Counted from the first letter of the stretch, positions 1-9,204 are shown. The stretch: 64,000 nt of DNA from CAYNLK01 sp964398055 (GCA_964398055.1 CAYNLK010000026.1:23374-87373), one strand, 5' to 3'. The notes: generated by a model from the letters alone, not told the origin. Numbers and translations: made by a program.

Positions 1-597
1 GGCTAACTCGGCCCGGCTAACATAGGGCGGATTGCTCACAACTAAATCAACCGGCTGGCCAACCGGCTGGAGCAAGTCAGCCAATAAAAAAGCGACCCGG
101 TCGGCCACCTGGTGATAGCGGGCATTTTGTCGAGCCAGGGTCAGGGCCTCAGCCGAAGTATCAGTGGCAAACAGGGTGGAGCGGGGCAAATGTTTCGCCA
201 GGGTAATGGCAATACAACCACTGCCGGTACCTACGTCGGCAATTTTTAAAGTGGTGTTGGCCGGGTAAAGGGCCAAAGCTGTCTCAACCAGTAGCTCGGT
301 TTCCGGGCGAGGAATGAGAACGTGCCGGTTGACCCGAAATTCCAGGCCAAAAAACTCTTTGTGTCCAACCAGGTAGGCCACCGGCTCCCGCCGCTCCCGG
401 CGCTGAAGCAGTTCGTCAAATTTGGCCAATTGATCCGCTTGCAGTCTATGCCGCGGGTATATGTACAGCCAGGTCCGCTCCCGGCCCATAGTATGGGCCA
501 GGAGAAGTTCCCCATCCAGACTGGGGGTAGCGCAGCCGGCCGCGGCCAGGCGATGGCTGGCAATGATCAGGACCTCTCCTACCCCGGCATATTCCAC
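1..597 (-). CDS. prmC: Peptide chain release factor N5-glutamine methyltransferase PrmC, C-terminus cut by window edge
   Basis: PrmC transfers a methyl group from S-adenosylmethionine to the Gln of the GGQ motif of release factors in the cytoplasm. Translating the minus strand from a GTG at 597-595 gives a protein starting VEYAGVGEVL, with the family motif IPRPETELLV, a SAM-binding DVGTGSGCIAI loop, and the catalytic NPPYVSRAEL near the window edge, where the frame runs out. The in-frame TAG just upstream is the hicA stop codon, so translation cannot begin much earlier. About 199 residues are visible of a usual 280 or so. The gene follows prfA, its substrate gene, with hicBA in between. Identification is firm; the exact start is inferred. 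Confidence 0.9.
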   Translation of the reverse strand, partial: MEYAGVGEVLIIASHRLAAAGCATPSLDGELLLAHTMGRERTWLYIYPRHRLQADQLAKFDELLQRRERREPVAYLVGHKEFFGLEFRVNRHVLIPRPETELLVETALALYPANTTLKIADVGTGSGCIAITLAKHLPRSTLFATDTSAEALTLARQNARYHQVADRVAFLLADLLQPVGQPVDLVVSNPPYVSRAELA

Positions 598-615
598 CCT
601 AAATGTACCCCCACC

Positions 616-855
616 CTACACATTTTCATAAGCTTGCAAGAATTCCGCTCTGGTAATACCAGCCTGGCTGCAAATTCGGCGAAGGGTGGAACCTTTTATC
701 GTGCGATGATTGGGCATTGTCAAAGGCGTTTTAGTGCCATCAAAGTTTTCCCGTATCATGGCAATGTGATTACCCTCACGAACCAGGCGGAACCCTAGCT
801 CTTCCAGAGCTTTGATGACCCTTACTTTAGGGGCATCCACAGGAAATTTCGCCAT
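616..855 (-). CDS. hicA: HicA-family mRNA interferase toxin
   Basis: A 79-residue protein of the HicA type II toxin family, which cleaves mRNA using a double-stranded-RNA-binding-like fold. The diagnostic Gly-Asn-His (catalytic His30 in REGNHIAM) and the following basic/hydrophobic strand are present, as is the C-terminal GSTLRRICSQAGI helix. Its ATG overlaps the stop of the upstream antitoxin gene by one base (TAATG), so the two are translationally coupled. It lies between prfA and prmC on the same strand, and prmC begins about 20 bases after its stop. The toxin is full length and looks intact. Confidence 0.88.
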   Translation of the reverse strand: MAKFPVDAPKVRVIKALEELGFRLVREGNHIAMIRENFDGTKTPLTMPNHRTIKGSTLRRICSQAGITRAEFLQAYENV

Positions 856-1079
856 TAAAGCCTGACCCCTGCCTCGGCCACAAATGCTTCCAAAACAGGC
901 GATTCACCTTCAAGTACTTCTTGACCAAAGGTTTCAACATGAAATTTAATCGCAGAGGTCACATCAGCCAATGCTTCTTCGTAGCTATCGCCCTCACCCA
1001 CAATAACTCCCTTAATTCCTAAAGGATAAGCTATGTAACCGTCTGGGTGCTTTTCAACAATAACTTTAAAGTGCTTCAC
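855..1079 (-). CDS. hicB: HicB-family antitoxin
   Basis: A 74-residue protein matching the HicB partial RNase H-like fold: a YIAYPLGIKGVIVGEGDSYEEAL core, then a helix (ADVTSAIKFHVETFG). HicB binds and blocks HicA and usually represses its own operon. This form lacks an evident C-terminal DNA-binding domain, so autoregulation may need another contact. Translation starts at a GTG preceded by AAGGGG at good spacing. The order antitoxin then toxin is the reverse of the E. coli hicAB order but common for HicBA. It begins 39 bases after the prfA stop and is probably read from the prfA promoter too. Confidence 0.85.
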   Translation of the reverse strand: MKHFKVIVEKHPDGYIAYPLGIKGVIVGEGDSYEEALADVTSAIKFHVETFGQEVLEGESPVLEAFVAEAGVRL

Positions 1080-1118
1080 AATATCCCCTTTCCTAACCGA
1101 TAACTTTACTTCACCAAA

Positions 1119-2192
1119 TTACACCGCAGCCAACTCTTTCAACTTCTCTTCCTGATCGGCCTGGGACAACGCCTCGATGAACTCGTCGATTTCGCCGTTG
1201 AGGATATTTTCCAACCGGTAACTGGAGTAGCCGATGCGATGGTCGGTGACGCGAGTTTGGGGGAAATTATAGGTGCGAATCTTCTCGCTCCGCTCGCCGC
1301 TGCCTACCTGGGAACGCCGGGCCGCCCCATGTTCGGCCTCCAGCCGCTGCTGCTCGATATCGTACAGCCGCGCTCGCAGAATATTAAAGGCTTTGGTCTT
1401 GTTCTGAAGCTGGCTTTTCTCATCCTGGCAACTGACCACCAGGCCGGTGGGCAGATGGGTCAGCCGCACGGCCGAATCGGTGGTGTTGACGCTTTGGCCG
1501 CCCGGCCCGGACGAGCGAAAGATATCAATGCGGACATCGTTGGGGTCGATTTCGATTTCCACCTCATCCATTTCGGGCAGCACCGCCACCGTTGCCGTAG
1601 AGGTATGGATTCGCCCGCCGCTCTCGGTTTGAGGAATGCGCTGCACCCGGTGCACTCCGCTTTCATACTTTAGTTTGGAGTAAGCCCCTTTACCGGTAAC
1701 CTGGAAAATGATCTCCTTGAAACCGCCAATGCCCGACTCATGGCGGCTCAGGATGGAGGTTTTCCAGCCTTGATTTTCAGCATAGCGGCTATAGATGCGG
1801 AACAGGTCGGCGGCAAACAGGCCGGCTTCGTCACCGCCGGCCCCGGCTCGAATTTCCACAATCACGTTCTTATCGTCATTGGGGTCCCTGGGCAGCAACA
1901 TCAGTTGCAATTCTTCTTCAAGCGCTTCTTTTTGGCTTTTCAGGCTGGTCACCTCATCCCGAACCATCGCCCGCATCTCATCGTCCGTCTCTTCGGCCAG
2001 CATGGCCCTGGCTTCATCCAGTTGAGTCAAAACTTCCTGATAGCGGCGATAGGTGGTCACAATATCTTCGAGATTGGCCTGCTCCTGGCCATATTTCATC
2101 AATAAATCCGGCTTGCTCACTACCGCCGGATTGCCCAACAACTCAGACAGTTCTTCATATCGGGCCTCAAGCGCAGCTAACTTCTCTAACAT
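1119..2192 (-). CDS. prfA: Peptide chain release factor 1
   Basis: RF1 recognises UAA and UAG stop codons and triggers peptide release on the ribosome. The 357-residue protein (ATG at 2192, preceded by AGGGAG) has the N-terminal helical domain, the codon-recognition tripeptide Pro-Gln-Thr (PxT type, so RF1 not RF2) near residue 185, the GPGGQSVN catalytic loop near residue 230, and the C-terminal EKIRTYNFPQTRVTDHRIG signature. The open frame continues upstream for 92 codons, but that extension has no family similarity and lacks the ribosome-binding site. Because RF1 does not read UGA, it does not affect the UGA-containing gene at 49764-51032. Confidence 0.97.
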   Translation of the reverse strand: MLEKLAALEARYEELSELLGNPAVVSKPDLLMKYGQEQANLEDIVTTYRRYQEVLTQLDEARAMLAEETDDEMRAMVRDEVTSLKSQKEALEEELQLMLLPRDPNDDKNVIVEIRAGAGGDEAGLFAADLFRIYSRYAENQGWKTSILSRHESGIGGFKEIIFQVTGKGAYSKLKYESGVHRVQRIPQTESGGRIHTSTATVAVLPEMDEVEIEIDPNDVRIDIFRSSGPGGQSVNTTDSAVRLTHLPTGLVVSCQDEKSQLQNKTKAFNILRARLYDIEQQRLEAEHGAARRSQVGSGERSEKIRTYNFPQTRVTDHRIGYSSYRLENILNGEIDEFIEALSQADQEEKLKELAAV

Positions 2193-2216
2193 AAATACTC
2201 CCTGACAATAATTTGA

Positions 2217-2244
2217 CCCGCTTATGCACAACTGCGCAAGCGGG
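2217..2244 (-). promoter_or_regulatory. Leader hairpin upstream of prfA
   Basis: The arms CCCGCTT (2217-2223) and AAGCGGG (2238-2244) form a 7-bp perfect inverted repeat with a 14-nt loop, 25 to 50 bases upstream of the prfA start. There is no T-run after it, so it is unlikely to be a terminator. It may be a leader RNA hairpin or an operator. The rest of the 2193-2433 divergent intergenic region shows no other clear signal. Confidence 0.35.
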
Positions 2245-2433
2245 CCGTTCTTTGTGCTCAAACTTACATGATAGGTGAAGTGTGGCGAATCGTCAAACCT
2301 GTTAGAGAAATGAGCGTCCTCTGGGTCAAAAAGGATATTGACCAGAACCGGCCAGGATTGTATACTTTGGATAAGTTTTCTACCCGGAGTCATGGCAGGC
2401 TTGGGATGAACGCAATGATCAAGATGGCTAGCG

Positions 2434-3411
2434 ATGAATACCAAATCTAAGTCGGTCCAATACACCATCCGGGCCGCTGATTTTGAGCCGGCTTATCTGG
2501 CTTTACACCGCACCGGCGAGTTGCAATGCCGGGCCGAGACCGCCGTAGCCGGCCTGGCTGAATGTCGAGTTTGTCCGCGTGATTGCGGGGTCAATCGGTT
2601 GGCAAATAAGACCGCGGCCTGCAAAACCGGCCGTTTCGCTCAGGTGAGCAGCTATTTTCCCCACCTGGGGGAGGAAGATTGTTTGCGCGGCTGGCGCGGC
2701 AGCGGCACAATCTTCTTTGGTATGTGTAACCTGAGATGCGTCTTTTGCCAAAATTTTGATATCAGCCAGGCCGGGCGCAGCCGGGAAGTCAGCCCCATCA
2801 AATTGGCCACGATGATGTTGGAGTTGCAAGAGGCGGGTTGCCACAATATCAACTTTGTGACTCCGGAACATGTGGTGCCCCAACTGTTGGAGGCGCTGGT
2901 TGTGGCGGTCGAAGCCGGCCTGCGCTTGCCGCTGGTTTATAACACCTCGGCGTATGACTCGCTGGAGAGTCTGCGTTTGCTAGACGGGGTGGTTGACATC
3001 TATATGCCCGATTTCAAACTGTGGAACCCCGATCTATGTCTGCGCTATCTCAAGGCGAGGGATTATGCCGAGGCCGCCCGCGGCGCTATCAAGGAGATGC
3101 ACCGGCAGGTAGGGTCGCTCAAGTTCGATGAGGATGGACTGGCCAAACGGGGCGTGTTGGTACGCCACCTGGTGATGCCAGGCCTATTGGACGAAACGCG
3201 CCACATTCTCCAATTCCTGGCCGAGCAGGTGGCCGTTGATACTTACGTCAATGTGATGGCTCAATACCGGCCGGCCGGCAAAGTGACGGCTCAAAAGTAT
3301 CCCGAAATAAACCGCCCGCCTACAACGGCGGAGTATCGCACTGCCGTACACCTGGCTGAGCAGGCCGGTCTGCGGCTGGACCAGCGCCGGACTTTTGGCT
3401 GGTGGGCGTGA
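2434..3411 (+). CDS. Radical SAM protein of the PflX (COG1313) family
   Basis: A 325-residue radical SAM enzyme. The [4Fe-4S]/SAM motif is CNLRCVFCQN near residue 97, preceded by the family-typical cysteine-rich N-terminus (CRVCPRDCG, then AACKTGRF) that probably holds an additional metal or cluster. The TIM-barrel strand YNTSAYDSLESL follows, and the C-terminus has YVNVMAQYRPAGK. COG1313 members are annotated as pyruvate-formate-lyase-activating-like, but no glycyl radical partner is present here, so the substrate is unknown. The gene is divergent from prfA, has no strong Shine-Dalgarno sequence, and ends within the extended frame of the downstream kinase. Confidence 0.85.
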   Translation: MNTKSKSVQYTIRAADFEPAYLALHRTGELQCRAETAVAGLAECRVCPRDCGVNRLANKTAACKTGRFAQVSSYFPHLGEEDCLRGWRGSGTIFFGMCNLRCVFCQNFDISQAGRSREVSPIKLATMMLELQEAGCHNINFVTPEHVVPQLLEALVVAVEAGLRLPLVYNTSAYDSLESLRLLDGVVDIYMPDFKLWNPDLCLRYLKARDYAEAARGAIKEMHRQVGSLKFDEDGLAKRGVLVRHLVMPGLLDETRHILQFLAEQVAVDTYVNVMAQYRPAGKVTAQKYPEINRPPTTAEYRTAVHLAEQAGLRLDQRRTFGWWA

Positions 3412-3452
3412 CGACCAACTCGAGACCGGAGCAGGTTCCCGGCCAGGAGATC

Positions 3453-5087
3453 ATGATGCAAGATGCAACCAAAACCAAAGCCCAACTCATGACCGAGTTA
3501 GCCGAACTCCGGCAGCAGGTTGAAAGTCTGGAAACCGATCATCAACAGGACGAGCTGGGCCGGTACAAGCAGGCCGAAGCAGCCCTGATAGCATCGCAGG
3601 ACTATGCCCGTAATATCATCGATTGCTCGCTGGATATGATTATTACCGTGGATATGGAGCGACGCATTGTCGAGTTCAACCGGGCCGCGGAAAAAACATT
3701 TGGCTATTGCCGCGCCGAAGTCATCGGTAAACATGTCGATTTGCTCTATGCCGACCCACGGGAAGCGCCGCTGGTGCATGAATTGATTGTTAGAGATGGG
3801 CAATGTATGCGCCAGATTCTCAACCGGCACAAAAGCGGTCGAGTTTTTCCCAGTTTCCTATCGGCCTCGGTGCTGCGCAATGCCCACGGTGAGCAGGTGG
3901 GTGTGATGGGTATTTCGCGCGATATCACCGAAATCAAAGCCGCCGAAGAAGCCCTGCGGCAGCGTAATCGGGATCTGGAACTGCTCAATCGCGCCAGCCA
4001 TAGCTTTATCTCCACGCACAATCTGGACGAAATGCTGGCCACCGTCTTGGATGAGGTGCGCCAACAGTTGGGCGTAGTGGCCTGTTCGGCCTGGCTGGTT
4101 AACCAGGAGAGTGGGGAACTGGTTTGCCGTCAGGTAACGGACCCGCAAGGCGAAATTGTGCGGGGCTGGCGCTTGCCGCCGGGCCAGGGTTTAGCCGGTT
4201 GGGTAGTGCAACACGGCCAAAGCCTGAATGTGCCGGATGTTAAGGCAGATAACCGCCACTATAAGGGGGTGGATGAGCAAACCGGCTTGCCGCTCCGCTC
4301 TATTCTGACCGTGCCGTTGCAGGTTAAAGACAAGGTGATCGGGGTGCTCCAAACGGTCGATGCCGAGGTTGGTCGCTTTAGTGAGGCGGATCTAAGAGTA
4401 TTGGAGTCTCTGGCGGCGACCGTGTCGATAGCCATTGAGAATGCTCGCCTCTATGAGCAGGCCAGGCAGGATGCCGAAACCAAAGCGATGCTGCTGCGGG
4501 AAGTCAACCACCGGGTCAAAAACAACCTGGCGGCGATCATCGGCTTGCTCTACGCCGAGCGTCATCACGTCAGGGTAGATGATCAGGCCACCTATCAGGC
4601 CATTATCCAGGATCTGATTGGCCGGGTGCAGGGCCTGGCCACCGTCCATAACCTGTTGTCGGCTTCCAAGTGGTCGCCATTACCGCTCGATGAGCTAGTC
4701 AGTCGGGTTATCCAGGCCTCGTTACAGACTATGCCGCCCAATAAATACATTGCAGTCGATGTCCCGCCCTCAACCATCCGGGTGACGCCGAAACAAGCCA
4801 ACAACCTGGCTCTGATCATCAATGAGTTGGTAACCAATACCGTTAAGTATGCTTTGTCAGACCAAAATTCGGGCGAAATAAAGGTGCGGATCAGCAGGAA
4901 CGGCGACACGATTAACCTTGAGTTTCGGGATAATGGGCCGGGCTATCCCGAGCCGGTGTTGCGGTTGGAACAACATAACGTGGGTTTGTATTTGGTTAAA
5001 ACCCTGGTTCGTCAGGATTTGCAAGGCCAGTTAGAGCTTTACAATGAGCAGGGGGCGGTTGCCCGAATTCGTTTCAAACCCCATTAA
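3453..5087 (+). CDS. PAS-GAF sensor histidine kinase (HisKA_2/HWE-like)
   Basis: A cytoplasmic sensor kinase of about 544 residues without membrane segments. Order: a short coiled-coil start, a PAS domain (about 45-165, with DMIITVDMERRIVEFNRAAE and a PAC-like GVMGISRDITE), a GAF domain (about 180-335, GQGLAGWVVQHGQ), then a HisKA_2 dimerisation helix with phospho-acceptor VNHRVKNNLAAI and a HATPase domain with N-box INELVTNTVKYAL and the G-box DNGPGYPEP. AGGAG at 3445 precedes two consecutive ATGs (3453 and 3456); an in-frame ATG at 3402 overlaps the previous gene. No response regulator is adjacent, so its partner is elsewhere. Confidence 0.85.
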   Translation: MMQDATKTKAQLMTELAELRQQVESLETDHQQDELGRYKQAEAALIASQDYARNIIDCSLDMIITVDMERRIVEFNRAAEKTFGYCRAEVIGKHVDLLYADPREAPLVHELIVRDGQCMRQILNRHKSGRVFPSFLSASVLRNAHGEQVGVMGISRDITEIKAAEEALRQRNRDLELLNRASHSFISTHNLDEMLATVLDEVRQQLGVVACSAWLVNQESGELVCRQVTDPQGEIVRGWRLPPGQGLAGWVVQHGQSLNVPDVKADNRHYKGVDEQTGLPLRSILTVPLQVKDKVIGVLQTVDAEVGRFSEADLRVLESLAATVSIAIENARLYEQARQDAETKAMLLREVNHRVKNNLAAIIGLLYAERHHVRVDDQATYQAIIQDLIGRVQGLATVHNLLSASKWSPLPLDELVSRVIQASLQTMPPNKYIAVDVPPSTIRVTPKQANNLALIINELVTNTVKYALSDQNSGEIKVRISRNGDTINLEFRDNGPGYPEPVLRLEQHNVGLYLVKTLVRQDLQGQLELYNEQGAVARIRFKPH

Positions 5088-5127
5088 AGTTGGGGAAAAT
5101 TAAAGAACGAAGGGCTACTAATCCTGT

Positions 5128-7563
5128 TTACTCCGCCGGGATATTGCCCAAATAAAGGTTGTTGCTGTCTAAAATATACAACCGCCCGCCAATTTCATCC
5201 ACATGGATATCCTGTAAGTTGGCAAAAGAGACGGCCTCGCCTGGGCGCGGCTTGAATTGGCGGACAAATGAGCCATCCTTGTTTAACTGCACAATGCGCT
5301 GATTGCCGGCATCGGCCACGTAGATGTATTGTACTTCGTCATTCGGCGCGGTGAAGATGGCCGTTGGATTATTGAAAGGTTTGTCCAACCCCGACAGCTT
5401 GAAGTCAGTCGGCTGGCCGCTCAAAAATTTCTCCAGGCGGCCATCCCGGAAAAGCACGTAAACGGCCCCGTCGATGGCCAGATCCACCGCCCCACTCAAG
5501 TCAACGGCTACATCAGGTGGGAAGTAACTCTCCGGGGGAGCGCCGTAACCGTCGGCGGTTGGGAGATAGCGGAGCAGAACATTGGCCTGGGGGTCGAGCA
5601 CGTAGAAATTGCCAAAAAAGCTCGACACGGCTACCGGCAAGCGCAACGCTTCAGCCGCGGCCAAAGTCGAAGTAGCAATACCCCAATTGGGATGATATTC
5701 CAATAAACCGGTACTGTTCAAAACGATCAGGTCACTGGTTTGCCGGCTACCGCCGGCCGGCATCCAGGTCATGCCCAGTAGTTCAGCCACGTTAATTTCT
5801 TCGACCGCCTGGCCGCGCGACGCCAATAATAGCGTTTCATCATCCGGCAGCAGCGCCTCGCCAACGTCATCCAGGCGGTGGTGGTAAAGCCGGTCATTAC
5901 CGCCATCCAGCACGTACACTTCAACGCCCTGGACCACAATATTACTCAATTCAGTGCCCGGGTCGGTATATTGCCGCAGTTGGGGCAGGTAATAGAGCCG
6001 CTGCACGTTGCCCAATTTGTCGGCCTGCTCGGCCATTTGGGCTCTAAGTTCGCCAATCTCCGGTTGGTTGGACTTGATCTGTTCGGCCTGGGTCAATAGG
6101 GTATTGGCTTCAGCCATCAAGCTGTAGGCCGAGGCGGGATCAACCGAGCGAGCTTGCTCAAACTTGGTTTGAGCCGTCTTTACCAACTCTTGATACTCGG
6201 CTTCCAGCAGCCGTCCCTTCTGCAAATAACTAATGCCAACAATGACCGCCACCAACAGGGGGATGGCCAGGGCCAGATTGCGCAGCAAGGTCCAGGAGAT
6301 GAACGAGTTGTGCTGGCGTCGCGCCTGCATCCCGGCCTGCCGGTGACCCGAGTGTCCGCTCTGGGGGACAAACAGGCCCAGCCCAAGCTTGACCCCATGG
6401 CCCAGCAGGGCGATCAGGCCAAGCAAGCCGGCCCCCACGCCGCTCAACAGACGCCCCAACCCCGGTGTACCCTGCGGCAGAAATTGAGAACCAAACGCTG
6501 TTTCCGGCACCGATGAAGCCAAAACTTTGACTCCCTCGTCTACTTCTTCGTCAACCTCGGCTTGAAAGGCAGCCCGGCCGGCAAAGGTTTGTTTAAACTG
6601 GGATGCGCTCCCGGCCTGTGGCGCTGAAAAAGCGGGTTTTTCGGGCGGTCGATGCGGTTCAGGCTGGGGAGTCGTGCGCCGGCCAGGAGTTGGTGAACCA
6701 CCGGCAAATTCAACTTCATATCCCGGCTCCGCCGCCAATGCAGCCTCGGCTGGTGAAACTTCGGTCGCAGCCGCCTGTCCCTCCTGACGCCGCCAGAGTT
6801 TGCTGATCGAGGCAGGCGCAGTCATCTTCAGTGGTCCCAACGCGGGCTGGGGCCGTTCGACAATGGCCAGCACCAACGCCGAACAGTCATTAGCCCTGGC
6901 CACGCTGCCCAAATTTTTGAGCGCAGCTTTGACATTACTGCCGTCAACCGCGCTGACCACATCTTCCAGATGCAACTGGCCGGCCAGACCGCTATCCGCC
7001 AACACCAACACATCCTCTGGACCGACCCGGACATGGTGGAGACTCGGTTCAATGACCGGCCTGATGCCCAGGGCCGGTTCAGCCTCCGTCTGTTCTGAGT
7101 CCACGGTCTCATCCAGCCAGACCGATTGGGCCGGATAGCGCCGAACGTAATCGCCCAACACGACAAAGCAGGCCGCCGGGCCAATTTGGGCAATGAAGAT
7201 CTCGTCGTTGCTCCTGACCAGGGCCGCCACCCCGCCGATAACTCGTTCTTCAACCGTAACGGCGCAGTTTCGATCATACAGTAGATCACCGGCCGCTTGC
7301 AAGGCCCGGCGCAAACTGGCCGTAATTGAGCCGCGGGCCAGGTAATAAGTATCGCGCACGGTCTCGGCCAATTGCCGCTCGATAGTTTCTCTGGCCCCCG
7401 CCTGCCCTCTGACTTCGGCCAACACAAACAGATCGCCCTTACCGGCTCCCGGCCTATCCGCCGATTTCGGTTCGCTCACGGCCACCTGGTTCGGCGCGTC
7501 GTTGTGCCAGCGACCATTCACAATACTAAATTGGCCCATCACGGTTGTCATTTCGGCGGTCAT
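5128..7563 (-). CDS. PP2C-like phosphatase domain protein with membrane segment and NHL beta-propeller
   Basis: An 811-residue protein with an unusual order. Residues about 10-240 resemble a PP2C/SpoIIE-type Ser/Thr phosphatase fold (KGDLFVLAEV, then VLVLADSGLAG, then NDCSALVLAIVE), although the metal-binding aspartates are not all obvious. A Pro/Glu-rich linker follows. A hydrophobic segment (LALAIPLLVAVIVGISYL, near 440) spans the membrane, followed by a coiled coil (TKFEQARS to LGNVQRL) and a C-terminal NHL-type propeller with DPQANVLLRYLP and YVADAGNQRIVQLNKDGSF repeats. The phosphatase-like part would be cytoplasmic and the propeller outside. Such proteins usually pair with Ser/Thr kinase/FHA signalling; an FHA protein lies at 26736. 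Whether it is catalytically active is uncertain. Confidence 0.7.
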   Translation of the reverse strand: MTAEMTTVMGQFSIVNGRWHNDAPNQVAVSEPKSADRPGAGKGDLFVLAEVRGQAGARETIERQLAETVRDTYYLARGSITASLRRALQAAGDLLYDRNCAVTVEERVIGGVAALVRSNDEIFIAQIGPAACFVVLGDYVRRYPAQSVWLDETVDSEQTEAEPALGIRPVIEPSLHHVRVGPEDVLVLADSGLAGQLHLEDVVSAVDGSNVKAALKNLGSVARANDCSALVLAIVERPQPALGPLKMTAPASISKLWRRQEGQAAATEVSPAEAALAAEPGYEVEFAGGSPTPGRRTTPQPEPHRPPEKPAFSAPQAGSASQFKQTFAGRAAFQAEVDEEVDEGVKVLASSVPETAFGSQFLPQGTPGLGRLLSGVGAGLLGLIALLGHGVKLGLGLFVPQSGHSGHRQAGMQARRQHNSFISWTLLRNLALAIPLLVAVIVGISYLQKGRLLEAEYQELVKTAQTKFEQARSVDPASAYSLMAEANTLLTQAEQIKSNQPEIGELRAQMAEQADKLGNVQRLYYLPQLRQYTDPGTELSNIVVQGVEVYVLDGGNDRLYHHRLDDVGEALLPDDETLLLASRGQAVEEINVAELLGMTWMPAGGSRQTSDLIVLNSTGLLEYHPNWGIATSTLAAAEALRLPVAVSSFFGNFYVLDPQANVLLRYLPTADGYGAPPESYFPPDVAVDLSGAVDLAIDGAVYVLFRDGRLEKFLSGQPTDFKLSGLDKPFNNPTAIFTAPNDEVQYIYVADAGNQRIVQLNKDGSFVRQFKPRPGEAVSFANLQDIHVDEIGGRLYILDSNNLYLGNIPAE

Positions 7564-7579
7564 TGGGATACCCTCCTGG

Positions 7580-7615
7580 ATTTACGATTGACGATATAAA
7601 TCCAAAATCGTAAAT
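7580..7615. repeat. Short inverted repeat between the PP2C-like gene and guaA
   Basis: The 10-bp arms ATTTACGATT (7580-7589) and AATCGTAAAT (7606-7615) fill most of the 54-bp gap. A second partial unit (GACGAT) sits inside. No T-run marks it as a classical terminator. It belongs in style to the other short hairpin-minisatellites of this window (25333, 32780, 53560, 54981). Confidence 0.6.
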
Positions 7616-7617
7616 CG

Positions 7618-9204
7618 TTATTCCCATTCAATAGTCGCGGGTGGCTTGCTGCTGATGTCGTATACCACCCGGTTAACGCCAGCTACTTCATTGACGATGC
7701 GGTTGCTGATCCGGGCCAATAAATCGGCCGGTAATCTAGCCCAGTCTGCGGTCATAAAATCAGCGGTGGTCACCGCCCGGATGGCGATTACGTCGGCATA
7801 GGTTCGATAATCGCCCATGACCCCGACGCTCTGCACCGGCAGCAACACCGCAAAAGCCTGGGCCGTCTGGTGATACCAATCGGCGGCCCGGAGCTCTTCG
7901 ATCAAGATGGCATCGGCGGCGCGCAGGGTTTCCAGCCGTTCCCAGGTAACTTCGCCCAGTACCCGCACAGCCAGGCCGGGGCCGGGGAAAGGGTGTCGCC
8001 AGACCATCTCCCTGGGCAAGCCCAGCAACTCGCCGACTGCCCGGACCTCATCTTTGAACAGATATCGCAGCGGCTCAACCAACTCAAAGCCCAGGTCGGC
8101 CGGCAACCCACCCACATTGTGGTGGGTCTTGATTTTGGCCGCAATGCCGCCGCCCTCGCTGGCAGCGGACAAATGAGCTGGGGCCGCGCTTTCGATAACG
8201 TCCGGGTAGAGCGTGCCCTGCGCCAAAAAATCGACCTGCCCCAGTTTGGCGGCCTCGGCTTCAAAAATACGGATAAACTTCTCGCCGATAATGGTCCGCT
8301 TGGCCTCGGGGTCGGTTACCCCGGCCAGGGCGCTCAAAAAATCTTCAGTGGCGTCTACGGCCACCAGCCGGGCCTGTAACTCCTGCTCAAAAATCTGAAC
8401 CACCTGCTCCGGTTCCTGCTGCCGTAACAGCCCATTGTTGACAAAAATGCAGGTCAACTGGTCACCCACGGCGCGATGCAGCAACGCCGCGGTTACGGCC
8501 GAGTCGATCCCACCCGACAGTCCGCAAATTACCTGCCCGGCGCCGATTTGTTGGCGCAGCCGGGTCACACTTTCGTCGATAAAACTGCCGGCCGTCCAGC
8601 CGCCCCGGCAACCACAAACCTCATATAGAAAAGCTTGCAGCAGGGCCTGGCCTTGAGGCGTGTGGGTCACTTCCGGGTGGAACTGCAAGCCGTACCAACC
8701 CCGTTGCCGGTGGCCAATGGCGGCATAGGGCGAATGTTTGGAACGGGCCAGCACCTCAAAACCGGCCGGCAGGCGGGTCACCCGGTCACCGTGGCTCATC
8801 CAGACGGGCAGAGTCCGCGTCCCCGCCGGCAAATGGTGAAAAAGCGGCGCCTGTGGCTCCACCAGTTCGATCTCGGCCAGGCCGTACTCGCGCTCGGCGC
8901 CAGGGTCCACCTGCCCGCCCAGTTGGTGAGTCAGCAGTTGCATGCCGTAACAAATGCCCAGGACAGGTTTATCGGTTGTTAAAACATAGGCCGGCAGGCG
9001 GGGCGCTCCGGGCGCATAAACGCTGGCCGGGCCACCCGACAGAATGAAACCAACCGGCTGCAGACGTTCGATCTGCTCAATGGGTGTATTGTAAGGAATT
9101 AGCTCACAATAGACCTCCAACTCGCGGACCCGGCGGGCAATCAACTGGCTGTATTGTGAGCCAAAATCCAGCACGACAACGGTTTCACGTTGCCGGATGG
9201 TCAT
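7618..9204 (-). CDS. guaA: GMP synthase (glutamine-hydrolysing)
   Basis: GuaA converts XMP, glutamine and ATP to GMP in the last step of guanine nucleotide synthesis. The 528-residue protein has the class I amidotransferase domain with nucleophile Cys85 in LGICYGMQ and the His-Glu pair in QFHPEVTHT (about 173), then the ATP-pyrophosphatase P-loop GLSGGIDSAV (about 228) and the dimerisation domain ending NRVVYDISSKPPATIEWE. Its ATG overlaps the xpt stop by 4 bases, so xpt-guaA is one operon combining salvage to XMP with amination to GMP. All catalytic residues are present. Confidence 0.97.
   Translation of the reverse strand: MTIRQRETVVVLDFGSQYSQLIARRVRELEVYCELIPYNTPIEQIERLQPVGFILSGGPASVYAPGAPRLPAYVLTTDKPVLGICYGMQLLTHQLGGQVDPGAEREYGLAEIELVEPQAPLFHHLPAGTRTLPVWMSHGDRVTRLPAGFEVLARSKHSPYAAIGHRQRGWYGLQFHPEVTHTPQGQALLQAFLYEVCGCRGGWTAGSFIDESVTRLRQQIGAGQVICGLSGGIDSAVTAALLHRAVGDQLTCIFVNNGLLRQQEPEQVVQIFEQELQARLVAVDATEDFLSALAGVTDPEAKRTIIGEKFIRIFEAEAAKLGQVDFLAQGTLYPDVIESAAPAHLSAASEGGGIAAKIKTHHNVGGLPADLGFELVEPLRYLFKDEVRAVGELLGLPREMVWRHPFPGPGLAVRVLGEVTWERLETLRAADAILIEELRAADWYHQTAQAFAVLLPVQSVGVMGDYRTYADVIAIRAVTTADFMTADWARLPADLLARISNRIVNEVAGVNRVVYDISSKPPATIEWE

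Noticed and set aside
1239..1673. Plus-strand open frame over prfA
   Set aside because: Shadow of the conserved minus-strand prfA gene; no family similarity.
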